DNA from: Propionibacteriaceae bacterium UBA6238
Lineage (GTDB): Bacteria > Actinomycetota > Actinomycetes > Propionibacteriales > Propionibacteriaceae
Length of the DNA: 6,721 nucleotides
NCBI GenBank assembly: GCA_002441465.1
Contig: DJWE01000037.1
Coordinates: 1-6,721 of the forward strand
Direction of reading: 5' to 3'
Shown here: piece by piece, positions 5,067-6,721 of the stretch
Layout of the letters: the number at the start of each line of letters is the position of its first letter
Numbering within the stretch: position 1 is the stretch's first letter
Notes under the pieces: model-generated
Database searches by the model: none
Seen by the model: the letters and a program-made list of their open reading frames with translations, nothing else
Told to the model about the DNA's origin: nothing
Position numbers and translations under genes: made by a program

Positions 5067-6494
5067 CTACAGCACAGATCCGGGCGTGTACGCCGCGCCC
5101 GCCGGGTATTGCGCCGCCAGCCCGGCCACCCGGGCAGCGATCGCGTCCACCTGGTCGCGGGCGGAGCCGGTGAGCTCCAGCGGATCCACGATCACGCCGG
5201 CCAACTGATCGCGGGTCAGACCCAGTCGCGGATCGGCGGCCAGCCGGTCGTAGAGATCGTTGGTCGCCGCGCCGGCGCGCATCGCCAGTGCGACCGCGAC
5301 GGCGTGCTCCTTGATCGCCTCATGCGCGACCTCGCGTCCCACCCCAGCCCGGACGGCAGCCATCAGCACCTTGGTGGTGGTGAGGAACGGGAGGAACCGC
5401 TCCAGTTCCGCCTCGATCACCGCGGGGAACGCACCGAACTCGGCCAGCACGGTGAGGAAGGTCTCGAACAGCCCGTCGAGGGCATAGCAGGCGTCCGGCA
5501 GCGCGACGCGGCGGACGACCGAGCAGGACACGTCCCCCTCGTTCCACTGGTTGCCGGCCAGTTCGCCGGCCATGGACGCATACCCGCGCAGCACCACCAT
5601 CAGCCCGTTCACCCGTTCGCAGGATCGGGTGTTCATCTTGTGCGGCATCGCCGACGAGCCGACCTGGCCCTCCTTGAAACCCTCGGTGACCAGCTCCTGG
5701 CCGGCCATCAGCCGGATCGTCGTGGCCAGGCTGGACGGGCCCGCGGCCACCTGCACCAGCGCGCTCAGCACGTCGTAGTCGAGCGAGCGCGGGTACACCT
5801 GGCCGGTCGCGGTGAAGACGCCGGCGAAGCCGAGGTGGTCGGCCACGGCCTGCTCCAGCCGCGCCAGCTTGGCCGAGTCGCCCTCGAGCAGGTCGAGCAT
5901 GTCCTGGGCCGTGCCCATCGGACCCTTGATGCCGCGCGCCGGGTAGCGCTTGACCAGCCCGTCCACCCGGTCGAAGGCCACCAGCAGTTCGTCCGCGGCG
6001 GTGGCGAACCGCTTGCCCAACGTGGTGGTCTGCGCGGCCACGTTGTGCGAGCGTCCGGTCATCGGCAGATCGCGGTACTGCACCGCCAGCCGGGCCAGGT
6101 TCACCAGCACGGTCACGATCCGCTCGCGGACCAGTTCCAGGGACGAGAGCAGTTGGCGCTGCTCGATGTTCTCGGTGAGGTCGCGGCTGGTCATGCCCTT
6201 GTGCACGTGCTCGTGGCCGGCGAGGGCGTTGAACTCCTCGATCCTGGCCTTCACGTCGTGCCGGGTGACCCGCTCCCTGGCGTCGATGGAGACCAGATCG
6301 ACGGTGCCGATGACGGCCTCGTAGTCGGCGATCACCGCGTCCGGGTCGTCGCCGCCGAAGTCCACGCCGAGGTCGGCCTGCGCGCGAAGGACGGCCAGCC
6401 ACAGCTTCCGCTCGGCGACGATCTTCGCTTCCGGAGACCAGATCTCACGCATCGCCGCGGACGCGTATCGGGTGGCCAGGACGTCGGGAATCAT
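5067..6494 (-). CDS. purB: Adenylosuccinate lyase
   Basis: The product is a 475-residue cytoplasmic enzyme of the fumarase/aspartase superfamily. It removes fumarate from SAICAR to give AICAR and from adenylosuccinate to give AMP, acting twice in purine synthesis. Visible motifs in order: RYASAAMREIWSPEAK at the N-terminus (9-24), HEHVHKGMTSRDLTEN (94-109), GRSHNVAAQTTTLGKRF (147-163), and the superfamily signature loop GSSAMPHKMNTRSCERV (279-295) with the catalytic serine pair Ser280/Ser281. His150 in GRSH is a likely catalytic residue by family comparison. Length is normal and nothing is missing. The ATG at 6494 is supported by the early conserved block and a G-rich Shine-Dalgarno-like run (6496-6506). 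It overlaps the stop of the upstream gene as ATGA, suggesting translational coupling, and is followed by a strong hairpin. The function is secure. Confidence 0.97.
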   Translation of the reverse strand: MIPDVLATRYASAAMREIWSPEAKIVAERKLWLAVLRAQADLGVDFGGDDPDAVIADYEAVIGTVDLVSIDARERVTRHDVKARIEEFNALAGHEHVHKGMTSRDLTENIEQRQLLSSLELVRERIVTVLVNLARLAVQYRDLPMTGRSHNVAAQTTTLGKRFATAADELLVAFDRVDGLVKRYPARGIKGPMGTAQDMLDLLEGDSAKLARLEQAVADHLGFAGVFTATGQVYPRSLDYDVLSALVQVAAGPSSLATTIRLMAGQELVTEGFKEGQVGSSAMPHKMNTRSCERVNGLMVVLRGYASMAGELAGNQWNEGDVSCSVVRRVALPDACYALDGLFETFLTVLAEFGAFPAVIEAELERFLPFLTTTKVLMAAVRAGVGREVAHEAIKEHAVAVALAMRAGAATNDLYDRLAADPRLGLTRDQLAGVIVDPLELTGSARDQVDAIAARVAGLAAQYPAGAAYTPGSVL

Positions 6495-6721
6495 GCCCCC
6501 ACCCCCGAGTTGTCAGAATCTGGTGCGGCTATAGGCGTATGAGAGTCTGACAAGTCGGCGGGGGCGGACGCGGCGAAGGCGATGTCGGAGCGATGGAAGC
6601 CGCCGGGGAGGGTGACGGCGGCGACCTTGGCGTAGGCGGCGGCGTCGAGCAGCTTGTCGAGGTCGGCGGCGTTGTCCGGCTTCAGCTTGAACAGCCAGGC
6701 GGCGTAGGCGTCCTGGTTCAC
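6491..6721 (-). CDS. Unidentified protein, C-terminal 76 codons (partial, 5' end outside window)
   Basis: The open frame reaches the right edge, so the beginning is not visible; the GTG at the very edge need not be the start. I do not recognise the family. The visible text AYAAWLFKLKPDNAADLDKLLDAAAYAKVAAVTLPGGFHRSDIAFAAS suggests an alpha-helical, soluble domain. The first 56 codons almost all end in G or C (one exception, CAT), as expected for a real gene here. The last 20 codons, from 6553 on, change abruptly: half end in A or T, and they encode a low-complexity tail (LSDSHTPIAAPDSDNSGVGA) spanning an inverted repeat. The stop overlaps the purB start by 4 bp, so the two are probably co-transcribed. 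The tail may be a late addition or a regulatory segment read as coding. Confidence 0.6.
   Translation of the reverse strand: MNQDAYAAWLFKLKPDNAADLDKLLDAAAYAKVAAVTLPGGFHRSDIAFAASAPADLSDSHTPIAAPDSDNSGVGA
6496..6506 (-). promoter_or_regulatory. G-rich ribosome binding region of purB
   Basis: On the minus strand GGGGGTGGGGG ends 1 nt before the purB ATG. It is the only Shine-Dalgarno-like sequence near the start but is unusual: it has no A, lies very close to the ATG, and is itself the last codons of the upstream gene. Confidence 0.35.
6510..6553. repeat. Imperfect inverted repeat ahead of purB
   Basis: TTGTCAGAATCT (6510-6521) and AGAGTCTGACAA (6542-6553) are complementary at 11 of 12 positions, with a perfect 8-bp outer core TTGTCAGA/TCTGACAA and a 20-nt loop. 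On the purB mRNA the hairpin would end 15 nt before the ATG, just upstream of the G-rich ribosome site. It lies inside the atypical tail of the upstream gene. It could be an operator, an mRNA control hairpin or a small inserted palindromic element. Confidence 0.55.

Noticed and set aside
4969..5208. Short plus-strand open frame MIDAAASAAVSQL starting in the G-rich stretch
   Set aside because: It reads through the strong terminator hairpin into antisense purB, and the G-run directly touches the ATG, leaving no normal ribosome site spacing.
4866..6542. 558-codon plus-strand open frame opposite purB
   Set aside because: It is a mirror of purB codons: its protein is rich in Arg, Gly, Gln and His with no recognisable domain, while the opposite strand encodes an intact adenylosuccinate lyase.
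1..6721. CRISPR array, insertion sequence, phage or defence system
   Set aside because: No regular spaced repeats, transposase or integrase motifs, or nuclease/toxin-antitoxin pairs were found on either strand.

Overview
The window is very GC-rich, with G/C-ending codons in nearly all real genes. The protein types, the lack of good -35 boxes and the -10-like TAGGGT/TAGGCT motifs lying 6 nt before ATG starts all suggest a high-GC actinobacterium. The exact genus cannot be read from this stretch. I see no rRNA, tRNA, insertion sequence, phage gene or CRISPR array.

Layout, left to right. (1) Positions 1-607 (+) hold the 3' end of a long, E. coli-type purL, the glutaminase part of FGAM synthase. 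(2) Positions 701-1864 (+) encode a sulfotransferase-like P-loop protein behind its own apparent leaderless promoter. (3) A small unrecognised protein (2016-2258, -) and a GlsB/YeaQ-type small membrane protein (2287-2544, +) are divergent and share a 28-bp promoter gap. (4) An OmpR-family response regulator (2673-3386, +) and a six-TM histidine kinase (3424-4749, -) face each other tail to tail and probably form a two-component system. A perfect 11-bp direct repeat, 22 bp apart, sits on the regulator's promoter. (5) Positions 4750-5066 are non-coding: the kinase promoter, a G-rich stretch with repeats and mutually exclusive hairpins, and a very strong hairpin serving as the purB terminator. 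(6) Positions 5067-6494 (-) are purB, adenylosuccinate lyase. It overlaps by 4 bp the 3' end of an unidentified gene that runs off the right edge, and a sharp codon-use break and an inverted repeat lie just before purB.

The two ends (PurL, PurB) belong to de novo purine synthesis. The middle looks like an envelope/stress-sensing set: sensor kinase, regulator and small membrane protein. No direct functional link between the middle and the purine genes is visible. No clearly new multi-gene system is evident. The more unusual signals are regulatory: a repeated leaderless start element, the regulator's promoter repeats, the structured non-coding stretch at 4898-5050, and the inverted repeat with codon break ahead of purB.
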